A stretch of DNA of 50,691 bases. It comes from Akkermansiaceae bacterium UBA6138 (lineage in GTDB: Bacteria > Verrucomicrobiota > Verrucomicrobiia > Verrucomicrobiales > DEV007). A program made the position numbers and the translations under genes. A model generated the notes under the pieces. It did not search any database, had not been told where the DNA came from, and saw only the letters and a list, made by a program, of their open reading frames with translations. Where the stretch lies: positions 1 to 50,691 of the forward strand of contig DIVG01000034.1 in the NCBI GenBank assembly GCA_002422425.1, read 5' to 3'. Below, piece by piece: positions 43,495 to 50,691 of the stretch (positions are counted from its first letter, which is position 1; every line of letters begins with the position of its first letter).

Positions 43495-44607
43495 TTATTC
43501 GCCTACCGGTATCGTTTTATCGGCAATTTCCCTCTCTTCGCCAAGCAGCATTTTTTCGAGATAGATCGCCACCACTTTTTCAACCGTCGGGCCGAAGTCT
43601 TTGCCGTGCTCGCCACCCGCGACGGTGACGAGGATCGCCGGCACGCCTGTGCTCTCGATGCGTTTTTTATAATCGACCGATTGGGGATAGGGCACGATCA
43701 TATCTTTGTCCCCGTGGACGATGAGGTGCGGGGCATCGTCGGCCGTGACGCGTTCGATCGGCGAAGCACTTTTGGCTTTGTTAGTATTTTCAAGGATGGG
43801 TCCGCCGATAAGTTTAGACTCGGCCGAGTCGGGGGCGTTGTGATCGATGGTGCTGTCGTGGTCTCCCATCGTGAGCAACTCCGCAGGGCCGAAAAAGTCG
43901 ATGACACAGTGCACTTTGGCATTCTGATCGAGGTGGCGGCCGATTTTGCCCTCGAGTTCTTCAACCCCGTCCGAGACGCCGAGCATCGCGGCGAGGTGGC
44001 CGCCGGCAGAGGATCCCCACACGGCGATGCGATTAGGATCGAGGCCGTATTCTCCGGCATGGGCCTTGAGCCATCGGATCGCGGCCTTGCCGTCGTGGAT
44101 CTGCGAAGGCCACTGCGCTTCGCCGCTGAGGCGGTAGCCGATCGAGGCTCCGGCGTATTTTCCGGAGGCGACGTAGGCTCCCACTTTGGCCCCGCCGCCG
44201 TTCTTGTCCCCGCTCTGCCAGGCGCCGCCGTGGATGAAAACGATGAGGGGAAGCGGTTCGCTGCCGACCCGTTTTTCGGGGAGGTAAAGGTCGAGGGTCT
44301 GGCGGGGATTGCCGGTGCCGGCATAGTCGAGATCGGCGAGCTTTTTCACGCCCTCTCTTGGACCCGGCCCACCGCCCGGTCCTTGCGCGATGGCGGCGTC
44401 TTCCTCTTTCGAGATGAATCCGTCGCCGTCCTTGTCGATCCGATCAAAGTTCTTCCGGAGCGGTTCGGGCGATTCCTCGCGAGAGAGCTTGCCGTCGCCG
44501 TTGCGGTCCCATCGCTCGATTCGCGAGGCCCCCGGCTGCTGCGCGGTGGCGCCGGTGAGGGAAAAGGCGAGGAAAAAAGCGATGACCGGGAAGTGACGGG
44601 GGGGCAT
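43495..44607 (-). CDS. Exported esterase with two N-terminal EF-hands
   Basis: A 370-residue exported protein: signal peptide 1-22, EF-hands DRNGDGKLSREE (34-45) and DKDGDGFISKEE (58-69), then an alpha/beta hydrolase of the BD-FAE/carboxylesterase type. HGGAW (126-130) is the oxyanion motif, S200 in GSSAGG is the nucleophile, and IVHGDKD with GGEHGKDF supply Asp and His. Likely a calcium-dependent deacetylase or feruloyl-type esterase acting on plant or algal polysaccharide outside the cytoplasm. The exact ester is not known. Confidence 0.88.
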   Translation of the reverse strand: MPPRHFPVIAFFLAFSLTGATAQQPGASRIERWDRNGDGKLSREESPEPLRKNFDRIDKDGDGFISKEEDAAIAQGPGGGPGPREGVKKLADLDYAGTGNPRQTLDLYLPEKRVGSEPLPLIVFIHGGAWQSGDKNGGGAKVGAYVASGKYAGASIGYRLSGEAQWPSQIHDGKAAIRWLKAHAGEYGLDPNRIAVWGSSAGGHLAAMLGVSDGVEELEGKIGRHLDQNAKVHCVIDFFGPAELLTMGDHDSTIDHNAPDSAESKLIGGPILENTNKAKSASPIERVTADDAPHLIVHGDKDMIVPYPQSVDYKKRIESTGVPAILVTVAGGEHGKDFGPTVEKVVAIYLEKMLLGEEREIADKTIPVGE

Positions 44608-44663
44608 GGACGATCAAACCGTCCGTCCCGCTGAAAGTTGCGTCTGCTCCGCAGGGGGCTTTC

Positions 44664-45578
44664 TCATGGCTTTTCGAAGTCCGCGAGGGCGGCGGCGAAG
44701 CGTCGTCCCACTTCGAGCGTGCCCGCGGCAGTGAAGTGAATGTGGCGCGGCACGAGCGTTTCGGCTCCGGCCGTGTCGACGTAGCGGCAGAGCGGATCTT
44801 TTCCCGCGAGGGCCTTCTGCGCCGCGACGATGGCGGGGAGGTGCGGATTTTTTCCGTCGCCGAAGCGCGTGTTCACCGCGAGCAGGGCAACGAGTTCGGG
44901 GGCCTCTAGGTCCCGGCGCAGACGCGCGATCATCGTCCCGAGAGCCTCTTCGTAGCGGGGGGCGGCGTCTGCGTTGGCATCGCTCTCCCCCTGGATCCAG
45001 ATAAGGGCGCGCAGCCTCAGAGTGATGCCGCGTTCTTTCGCCGAGGAGATCGCGGCACGGCTCTCGTCGATGAGGGCGCGATAGCAGGCGCCGCCCGGAC
45101 CGGCATCGTCGGGGTTCCAGTCCGTCGCCATGGAGGTGCCGCTGAAGGCGACTTTCACGATCGCGAGGGGCGTGTCGTCGTGTTCGCGCCAGCTCCTCGC
45201 GAATCCCATCTCGGGACCGAAACCGCCCCCGGGTTTCCCGAAGTTTCCGTACTGACGCTTCAGGCCCGAGGCCGTGTCACCCGATGCATCGATCTTCGGG
45301 ATCGGCTCTCCGATCGGCTGGGGGCGCAGGCTCGTCCACTGCCGGGCGCTGGTGGAGTCGTGGACGTCGGGCGGCGGATCTCCGCAACGCCACCAAAAGA
45401 GCACTTTTTCATCTCCCGGATCGGAGGGCAGTTCAGGGGCATAGGCGTCGTAGCCGACCGCATTGGACTGACCCGCGACGAGAACCAGATCGCGGACCTC
45501 TTCCGCGATGAGATCGGGGGAAAAGCGGACGAACAGAGAAAGACAAACGAAGCCGAGTCGGAGAAATGGCGTGGGCAT
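44664..45578 (-). CDS. Sialate O-acetylesterase-domain (SASA/CE6-like) protein
   Basis: A 304-residue exported SGNH-type esterase. After a signal peptide (about 1-25) comes VLVAGQSNAVGYD with nucleophile S38, then IWIQGESDA as the second block and a terminal HIHFTAAG with the catalytic His. The family removes O-acetyl groups from sialic acid or xylan-like sugars. It is next to the EF-hand esterase on the same strand (57-nt gap), so the two may act together on acetylated glycans. AGGA at fair spacing precedes the ATG. Confidence 0.85.
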   Translation of the reverse strand: MPTPFLRLGFVCLSLFVRFSPDLIAEEVRDLVLVAGQSNAVGYDAYAPELPSDPGDEKVLFWWRCGDPPPDVHDSTSARQWTSLRPQPIGEPIPKIDASGDTASGLKRQYGNFGKPGGGFGPEMGFARSWREHDDTPLAIVKVAFSGTSMATDWNPDDAGPGGACYRALIDESRAAISSAKERGITLRLRALIWIQGESDANADAAPRYEEALGTMIARLRRDLEAPELVALLAVNTRFGDGKNPHLPAIVAAQKALAGKDPLCRYVDTAGAETLVPRHIHFTAAGTLEVGRRFAAALADFEKP

Positions 45579-45600
45579 ATCTTCCTACGTTTTAACGGTA

Positions 45601-45630
45601 TTGACAGGAAAGGCGAGATTTTCCTACCCT
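45601..45630 (+). promoter_or_regulatory. Promoter candidate for the formate dehydrogenase genes
   Basis: Consensus -35 TTGACA (45601-45606), an 18-nt spacer and TACCCT (45625-45630) as -10. Predicted start near 45637, leaving a leader of about 60 nt before the FdsGB ATG. The only perfect TTGACA I noted in an intergenic region here. Confidence 0.5.
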
Positions 45631-45695
45631 CATACCCCTCGACACGATGAGTTCCGTCCCGGAGGCATCGGTGCCGATAACCCAACCCTCACTCT

Positions 45696-47360
45696 ATGTC
45701 CCGTAATCTCAGTTCCCTATCCTTCCGGCGGAGCGATCCGAAGAATCTCTTTGAGCGCATGGTCGAGGCGGCGGAAGAGACGGGGACGGCGGCCCGCGCG
45801 GAGACGGTGCGGGCGCTGGGAGAATCCTCCCTCTTCGGTGATGCCGTGACGCTCGGGGCGGTCTCGTTTTACGACTTTCTGAAAAAGGAAAACGAGGGCA
45901 AAAAGGTTTTTCTCTGCAACGGGTCCGCCTGCCTTTGCGCGGGAACGCAGGGGGCGCTAAAGGAAGATATCGGCAACCATTTCCCGACCGAAGAGATCGG
46001 CCACATCTGCTGTCTCGGTCGTTGCCACGAGGGCGGGGCGTTCCAGTATGAAGGCCGCAACTACTCGGGCAAGTCAGCTGGCGAACTGGGTCTTCTTTTT
46101 GAAAACGGGGCGGGCGAGAGCCGGGATCATTATCATGTCGAGAGCACCCTCGCCGAACCGCAGTTGACCGCGCCCTTTCCGGGGGTGGCGGAATACTACG
46201 AGCCGCTCGGGTCATGGCTCATGCGCGATCCGGGTGAGTTTTATCCTGAGCTCAAAGACAGCAAATTGCGCGGCCGCGGCGGGGCGGGTTTTCCCCTGCA
46301 CCTGAAATGGCTTTCGTGCCGTCAGGCCGAAGGAGAGATCAAGTACATCGTCTGCAACGCCGACGAGGGGGATCCGGGTGCCTACATCGATCGCTATCTC
46401 ATGGAAGAGCAGCCGCACAGCGTCCTCTTCGGAATGATCGCGGCAGGCTGGTACTGCGGCGCGGCCGTGGGAATTCTTTACATTCGGGCGGAGTATCCCG
46501 ACTCCCTTGAGCGCATCGACGCGGCGATCGTCGAGCTGCGCGAGGCCGGATGGCTCGGGGAAAACATTCGCGGCAGCGGATTTTCCTTCGACCTGAAAAC
46601 GATCAAGGGCGCCGGCGCCTACATCTGCGGGGAGGAAACCGCCCTGCTCGCCTCGATCGAGGGGCAGCGTCCCGAGGTCCGGACGCGGCCGCCTTTCCCG
46701 ACCCACGAGGGCCTCTACCGCAAACCCACCGTCGTGAACAACGTCGAGACCTTCTCGAACCTGCGGGCCATCATGGCAAAGGGCGGCGTCGCTTTTGCCA
46801 CCGTAGGGACAGAGCAATCCACCGGACCCAAGCTCGTCTCGCTCGACAGCCATTTCCGCCGTCCCGGGATCTACGAGGTCGCGATGGGCACGCCCCTCGC
46901 CCGGGTCTGCTACGAACTTGCCGGAGGCTTCAAAGAGCCGGTCAAAGCGGTGCAAATCGGAGGTCCGCTCGGCGGGCTCATCCCCGTGGAAAAGATCGAC
47001 GAACTCACCGTGGACTTCGAGTCGTTCAAAAACGCCGGTTTTCTCCTCGGCCACGCCGGAGTCGTCAGTATTCCGCAGAGTATGCCGATGATCCAGTACA
47101 TCGAGCACCTCTTCCAGTTCACTGCCGATGAGTCGTGCGGGAAGTGTTTTCCCTGCCGCATCGGCTCGACCCGCGGGCAGGAACTCATCGCGAAGGCGCG
47201 GAGTGAAGAGGGTTACCTCATTGACCGAACCCTCCTGGATGACCTCCTCGACACGATGCAGATCACCTCGCTCTGCGCCCTCGGTGGCGGGGTTCCGCTG
47301 CCCGTGAAAAATGCCCTCCACTACTTTGCCGACGAACTGCGTCCCTACTTCCGCGCCTGA
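45696..47360 (+). CDS. fdsGB: NAD-dependent formate dehydrogenase, FdsG-FdsB fusion (NuoE-NuoF-like)
   Basis: A 554-residue fusion of the small 2Fe-2S and the FMN/NADH subunits. Residues 1-115 are NuoE/FdsG-like: GAVSFYDFL, then a C-x4-C pair (C74, C79) and C-x3-C (C106, C110) for the 2Fe-2S centre. Residues ~170-554 are NuoF/FdsB: RGRGGAGFPLHLKW and CNADEGDPGAY (FMN/NADH), GAGAYICGEETALL, and the 4Fe-4S ligands C481, C484, C487 and C527. It passes electrons from the catalytic subunit to NAD+ in the cytoplasm. The catalytic subunit gene follows after 31 nt. No Shine-Dalgarno. Confidence 0.93.
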   Translation: MSRNLSSLSFRRSDPKNLFERMVEAAEETGTAARAETVRALGESSLFGDAVTLGAVSFYDFLKKENEGKKVFLCNGSACLCAGTQGALKEDIGNHFPTEEIGHICCLGRCHEGGAFQYEGRNYSGKSAGELGLLFENGAGESRDHYHVESTLAEPQLTAPFPGVAEYYEPLGSWLMRDPGEFYPELKDSKLRGRGGAGFPLHLKWLSCRQAEGEIKYIVCNADEGDPGAYIDRYLMEEQPHSVLFGMIAAGWYCGAAVGILYIRAEYPDSLERIDAAIVELREAGWLGENIRGSGFSFDLKTIKGAGAYICGEETALLASIEGQRPEVRTRPPFPTHEGLYRKPTVVNNVETFSNLRAIMAKGGVAFATVGTEQSTGPKLVSLDSHFRRPGIYEVAMGTPLARVCYELAGGFKEPVKAVQIGGPLGGLIPVEKIDELTVDFESFKNAGFLLGHAGVVSIPQSMPMIQYIEHLFQFTADESCGKCFPCRIGSTRGQELIAKARSEEGYLIDRTLLDDLLDTMQITSLCALGGGVPLPVKNALHYFADELRPYFRA

Positions 47361-47391
47361 TCTTTTTCACTCTCAAATCCCCCGCCCCATC

Positions 47392-50154
47392 ATGGTCCAG
47401 CTCACTCTTGACGACACCGCCTACCTCGACGGCAAAGCACTCGCTTTTCAAAACGGCGACACGATCCTCAAGTTCGTCGATCGCCATCTCGGGCGCGGCC
47501 ACGTGCCCACCCTCTGCGACGCCCCGCAACTCGATCCCTACGGCGCCTGCCGCGTCTGCTCGGTTGAGATCGCGACGAGTGAGGACGGTCCCCGTCGTGT
47601 CGTCGCCTCGTGCCACACGCCGCTGACTCCCGGGCTCCACGTCTTCAGCCACACGCCGCAGCTCACCCGCCTGCGGCGGAACATTCTCGAGCTCGTCCTC
47701 ACCGACCATCCGCCCGTCTGTCTCACCTGCGAGATCAACGGCAATTGCGAACTCCAGACCGTCGCGGCGAAAGTCGGGGTCCGCGAGATTCGCTACCCTG
47801 AGGGGAAAAATCACCTCGACCGGAAAAAGGATCTCTCGCATCCTTACATGACCTCAGACCTCTCGAAGTGCATCAATTGTTCGCGTTGTGTCAGGGCCTG
47901 CGACGAGGTCCAGGGGCAGTTCGTCCTCTCGATGCACGGTCGCGGATTTGAAGCCCGCATCATTAAGGGGCTCGACGTCAGTTTCGAAGAATCGCCCTGC
48001 GTCAGTTGCGGTGCCTGCGCCCAGGCCTGCCCGACTTCGGCGATCTCGGATGTGCACGAGTCGAAGTCCATCCTTGCCACGAAGAAGACCCGGACGATCT
48101 GCACCTACTGCGGCGTCGGCTGCAACCTCAACGTGGCGACCCGCGGCGATGAGATTCTTTCAATCCAGGCGCCCGCCGACTCCGAGGTGAATCATTCGCA
48201 CACCTGTCTGAAGGGACGCTACGCTTTCAAATTTTACAATCACCCCGACCGGCTCCGCAGCCCGCTCATCCGGCGTGACGGCCATTTCGTGGAAGCGACC
48301 TGGGAAGAGGCCTACGACCACATCGTGAAAAACCTCACCCGCATCCGCGAGGACCACGGAGGCGACGCTGTCGCCGGCATCTCCTCGGCCCGCTGCACGA
48401 ATGAGGAAAACTACCTGATGCAGAAATTCATCCGCACCGGCTTCGGCACGAACAATATCGACGCCTGCGCCCGCGTCTGCCACAGCCCCACCGCCTGGGG
48501 CATGCAGAAGGCCTTCGGCACCGGTGCCGCGACCAACAGTATCGCCGACCTCAAATTCACGAATTGCATCCTCATCACCGGAGCCAACCCCACCGAGGGA
48601 CACCCCGTCACCGGATCGCGCATCAAGCAGCGAGTCCTCAAGGGCGTGCCGCTCATCGTGATCGATCCGCGCGAGATCGAGCTCGTCCCCTACGCCAAAC
48701 ACCACCTGCAGCTCCGCCCCGGCACCAATGTCGCCCTGCTCGACATGTTCGCCTTCTACCTCCTCGAAGAGAACCTCATCGACCGCGACTTCATCACGAA
48801 ACGCTGTGAGAACTGGGAGGAATTTGAAAAGGGCCTCCGTTCCCTGAATCTCGACGAGCTCGAGGCCATCCACGGCGTCCCCCGCGAGCAGGTTCGCGCC
48901 GCCGCCATCGAATACGGCAAGGCCGACAGCGCCATGGCCTTCCACGGACTCGGCGTCACCGAGCACAGCCACGGATCGAAGACCGTCATGACCCTCGCCG
49001 ACATCGCCATGATGACCGGCAACATCGGCCGTCCCGGCGTTGGCGTCCTCCCCCTGCGCGGACAAAACAACGTCCAGGGGGCCGCCGACATGGGTTGCCA
49101 GCCCCACCAGGGCGCCGGCTACTTCCAGGTGAACGACCCCGAGGTGCACCGCCGCTACGAGGAGTTCTACGGCGCCCACCTCAGCGACCGGATCGGCTAC
49201 AAGATCCCCCAGATGTATGAGGCCGCCCTCGACGGCAGGCTCAAGGCGATGTGGATCATGGGCGAGGACGTCGCCCAGACCGACCCGAACACCGAGCACG
49301 TCCAGGCGGCGCTCAACGCCCTCGACTTCCTCGTCGTGCAGGAGCTCTTCATGACCCCCACCTGCGAGTTCGCCGACGTCGTCCTGCCCGCTTCCTCCTT
49401 CCTTGAAAAGAGCGGCACCTTCACCAACGGCGAGCGCCGCGTCCAGCGGGTCAATGCCGTGATTTCCCCGGTCGAGGGCACCAAACCCGACGGCGTCATC
49501 ATCGCCGAGATCATGCAGCGCATGGGGATGGAGCAGCCCGACTACACCCCCGAGGGCGTCCTCGCCGAGATCGCGCAGATCGTCCCTTTCTTTGCCGGCG
49601 CGACCTGGGAGAATCTCACCGAGCAGGGCACCCAGTGGCCCATCGCCGAGGGCGGCGTCGGCACGCCCATCCTTCACCTCGAAAGCTTCAAGCGCGGCCT
49701 CGGCAAGTTCCACTTCTTCGAGTTCCGCGAGTCGAAGGAGCTCGAGAAACACGGCGTCGACTATCCCTTCATCCTCACGACCGGCCGCATCCTCGAGCAT
49801 TACAACTGCGGCACGATGACCCGCCGCACCGGCAATGCCGAGATCGTCAGCGAGGATCTCCTCGCGATCCATCCCGAGGATGCGGCGAAGAAGGGCATCG
49901 AGGACGGGGATCTCGTGCGAATCTATTCGGCGAGAGGTGAAGTGCGTATCAAGGCGCGGGTGTCGACCGAGGTGAAGCCCGGGATTCTTTACACGACCTT
50001 CCACTTCCCCGAGGCGCTGGTGAACATGGTCACGAGCAGCGAGTGTGATGAGGATACGATGTGTCCGGAGTATAAGGTGGTGGCGGTGGATGTGGAACGA
50101 GTTGGGGCGCGGGAGAAGCGCGAGGAGGAAATGGTGGTGACCGCGCGCCCGTAA
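47392..50154 (+). CDS. fdsA: Formate dehydrogenase catalytic subunit (FdsA-like, Cys form)
   Basis: A 920-residue molybdoenzyme oxidising formate to CO2. The N-terminus carries a 2Fe-2S centre (C42, C53, C56, C74), a NuoG-type His-Cys 4Fe-4S (H106, C110, C113, C119) and two more 4Fe-4S clusters (C160-C170 and C203-C213). The molybdopterin domain starts with C237, C240, C244, C272; the molybdenum ligand is C363 in RVCHSP with the catalytic H364, so it is a cysteine, not selenocysteine, enzyme. Cofactor-binding blocks NPTEGHPV and RGQNNVQGAADMG are present. A frame open to 47311 runs into fdsGB; the ATG at 47392 begins the ferredoxin domain. Maturation should need the MobA-FdhD fusion near the window start. 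Confidence 0.95.
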   Translation: MVQLTLDDTAYLDGKALAFQNGDTILKFVDRHLGRGHVPTLCDAPQLDPYGACRVCSVEIATSEDGPRRVVASCHTPLTPGLHVFSHTPQLTRLRRNILELVLTDHPPVCLTCEINGNCELQTVAAKVGVREIRYPEGKNHLDRKKDLSHPYMTSDLSKCINCSRCVRACDEVQGQFVLSMHGRGFEARIIKGLDVSFEESPCVSCGACAQACPTSAISDVHESKSILATKKTRTICTYCGVGCNLNVATRGDEILSIQAPADSEVNHSHTCLKGRYAFKFYNHPDRLRSPLIRRDGHFVEATWEEAYDHIVKNLTRIREDHGGDAVAGISSARCTNEENYLMQKFIRTGFGTNNIDACARVCHSPTAWGMQKAFGTGAATNSIADLKFTNCILITGANPTEGHPVTGSRIKQRVLKGVPLIVIDPREIELVPYAKHHLQLRPGTNVALLDMFAFYLLEENLIDRDFITKRCENWEEFEKGLRSLNLDELEAIHGVPREQVRAAAIEYGKADSAMAFHGLGVTEHSHGSKTVMTLADIAMMTGNIGRPGVGVLPLRGQNNVQGAADMGCQPHQGAGYFQVNDPEVHRRYEEFYGAHLSDRIGYKIPQMYEAALDGRLKAMWIMGEDVAQTDPNTEHVQAALNALDFLVVQELFMTPTCEFADVVLPASSFLEKSGTFTNGERRVQRVNAVISPVEGTKPDGVIIAEIMQRMGMEQPDYTPEGVLAEIAQIVPFFAGATWENLTEQGTQWPIAEGGVGTPILHLESFKRGLGKFHFFEFRESKELEKHGVDYPFILTTGRILEHYNCGTMTRRTGNAEIVSEDLLAIHPEDAAKKGIEDGDLVRIYSARGEVRIKARVSTEVKPGILYTTFHFPEALVNMVTSSECDEDTMCPEYKVVAVDVERVGAREKREEEMVVTARP

Positions 50155-50180
50155 AAGGTAGGAAAGTAAAAGGTAAAAGG
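50151..50180. repeat. AAAAGGT short repeats at the fdsA 3' end
   Basis: GTAAAAGGTAGGAAAGTAAAAGGTAAAAGG: three AAAAGG units that include the fdsA stop codon. They resemble the short heptanucleotide repeats seen in intergenic regions of several bacterial phyla. Confidence 0.5.
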
Positions 50181-50216
50181 TTACGGGAAAGGACGCCATC
50201 TTATCACCCGCCAGGG

Positions 50217-50254
50217 ATTCGCGGTCATTCGCGTCACATTCGTTCCCATTCGCG
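50217..50254. repeat. Four phased ATTCG iterations
   Basis: ATTCG occurs at 50217, 50227, 50238 and 50248, three of the four extended to ATTCGCG. The 10-11 nt spacing puts all copies on one face of the helix. They lie between fdsA and the DUF4926 gene. Confidence 0.5.
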
Positions 50255-50355
50255 TTGAAATTCCCCCAACCGCATCTGTGATCATTTGACGCCTACGGCA
50301 TCCATCTCCGCTTCGCTCCGATTGTGGAAATCCTGGCCATCTGTTGCCCCCCCTC

Positions 50356-50607
50356 ATGAAACACGAACTCTTCAGCCACGTCATCCTGACACAGGACCTA
50401 CCCGAAGCCGGACTTTGCCGGGGGGATCTTGCCACCGTTGTAGAGCAGTATCCGGGTGCTCCCGGTCAAGAGCCCGGCTATGAACTGGAAGTTTTCAACG
50501 CCGTCGGCGAAACCGTCGCAGTGGTCAGCGTGCGGGAATCCCAGGTGGAGGCACCCCGCCAGGACGAAAGACTCTGTGTTCGGCACGCGGGCGTTGTTGC
50601 CGGATGA
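50356..50607 (+). CDS. DUF4926 protein
   Basis: An 83-residue protein matching DUF4926: VILTQDLPEAGLCRGDLATVVEQYP followed by YELEVFNAVGETVAVVSVRESQV. Family members are small SH3-like barrels often paired with a second small gene (DUF6883-type) in toxin-antitoxin-like pairs; any partner would lie beyond the window edge or is absent. An upstream in-frame ATG at 50344 adds four residues; 50356 is preferred because the conserved domain follows it at once. Confidence 0.75.
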   Translation: MKHELFSHVILTQDLPEAGLCRGDLATVVEQYPGAPGQEPGYELEVFNAVGETVAVVSVRESQVEAPRQDERLCVRHAGVVAG

Positions 50608-50691
50608 GGGGAGGTTGGGTCGTTTGAAGCGGGGAGAATTGAATTACCAAATGGACGGCCTAATATGTCAGGTTCTTCCCGAATTTGAGTG

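Noticed and set aside
48466..48492. Selenocysteine insertion in formate dehydrogenase
   Set aside because: The residue at this site is TGC (Cys), not TGA.
48160..50199. 679-codon minus-strand frame through fdsA
   Set aside because: It is antisense to a gene with full motif support; its protein is low-complexity Val/Gly/Asp/Leu-rich and has no domain features. It is a GC-skew shadow.

Overview
The window is a GC-rich, gene-dense bacterial chromosome segment with about 45 protein-coding loci. I found no rRNA, tRNA, CRISPR array, transposase or phage gene. The gene families point to the Planctomycetes-Verrucomicrobia group, most likely a verrucomicrobium. These are a DUF1080 (3-keto-disaccharide hydrolase) secreted protein, planctomycete-style small c-type cytochromes, secreted EF-hand proteins, a sialate O-acetylesterase-like enzyme, a PUR-alpha-like small protein, a squalene-type C30 carotenoid locus, and very few Shine-Dalgarno sequences. 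This assignment is inferred from gene content only.

Layout. 0-3.4 kb: a MobA-FdhD fusion for formate dehydrogenase maturation, then a tight DUF1080 / phytanoyl-CoA dioxygenase / DUF3817 run and a decayed adenylate cyclase fragment. 3.9-14.6 kb: OpcA-like protein, M16 peptidase, a large membrane protein, a class A penicillin-binding protein, the SNF2 ATPase RapA and a frameshifted alpha/beta hydrolase. 14.7-20.6 kb: polysaccharide pyruvyl transferase-like protein, MFS transporter, EF-hand protein, membrane protein, c-type cytochrome and RlpA. 20.2-24.2 kb: a minus-strand housekeeping run (PUR-alpha-like, YicC, Gmk, CoaC, CoaB, cytochrome c, DUF4404). 24.4-26.6 kb: an unusual TatC carrying a periplasmic insertion, a His-rich tail and a ComEA-like helix-hairpin-helix domain, convergent with a thioredoxin. 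26.7-34.3 kb: the carotenoid locus crtN-crtP-crtQ-crtO, apparently continuing into a small unknown ORF and an ATP-grasp protein, with a divergent aldehyde dehydrogenase. 34.6-36.4 kb: a MamK-like actin ATPase with a long disordered N-terminus, its own terminator and an AT-rich leader. 36.4-45.6 kb: dGTPase, DoxX-like, DEAD-box helicase, sugar isomerase, a lipoprotein with a 105-bp hexanucleotide repeat, GNAT, EF-hand esterase and sialate esterase. 45.6-50.2 kb: a NAD-type formate dehydrogenase built as a FdsG-FdsB fusion plus FdsA, then a DUF4926 gene.

How parts work together. The FdsGB/FdsA enzyme needs a bis-molybdopterin guanine dinucleotide cofactor and FdhD-dependent sulfuration, and the MobA-FdhD fusion at the other end of the window combines these two maturation activities. 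The crt genes plus the aldehyde dehydrogenase can account for desaturation, terminal oxidation, glycosylation and acylation of a C30 carotenoid (staphyloxanthin logic). The enzyme supplying the C30 precursor is not in the window. The best leads for something undescribed are the MamK-like filament protein outside any magnetosome context, the ATP-grasp protein downstream of the carotenoid genes, and the TatC fusion.
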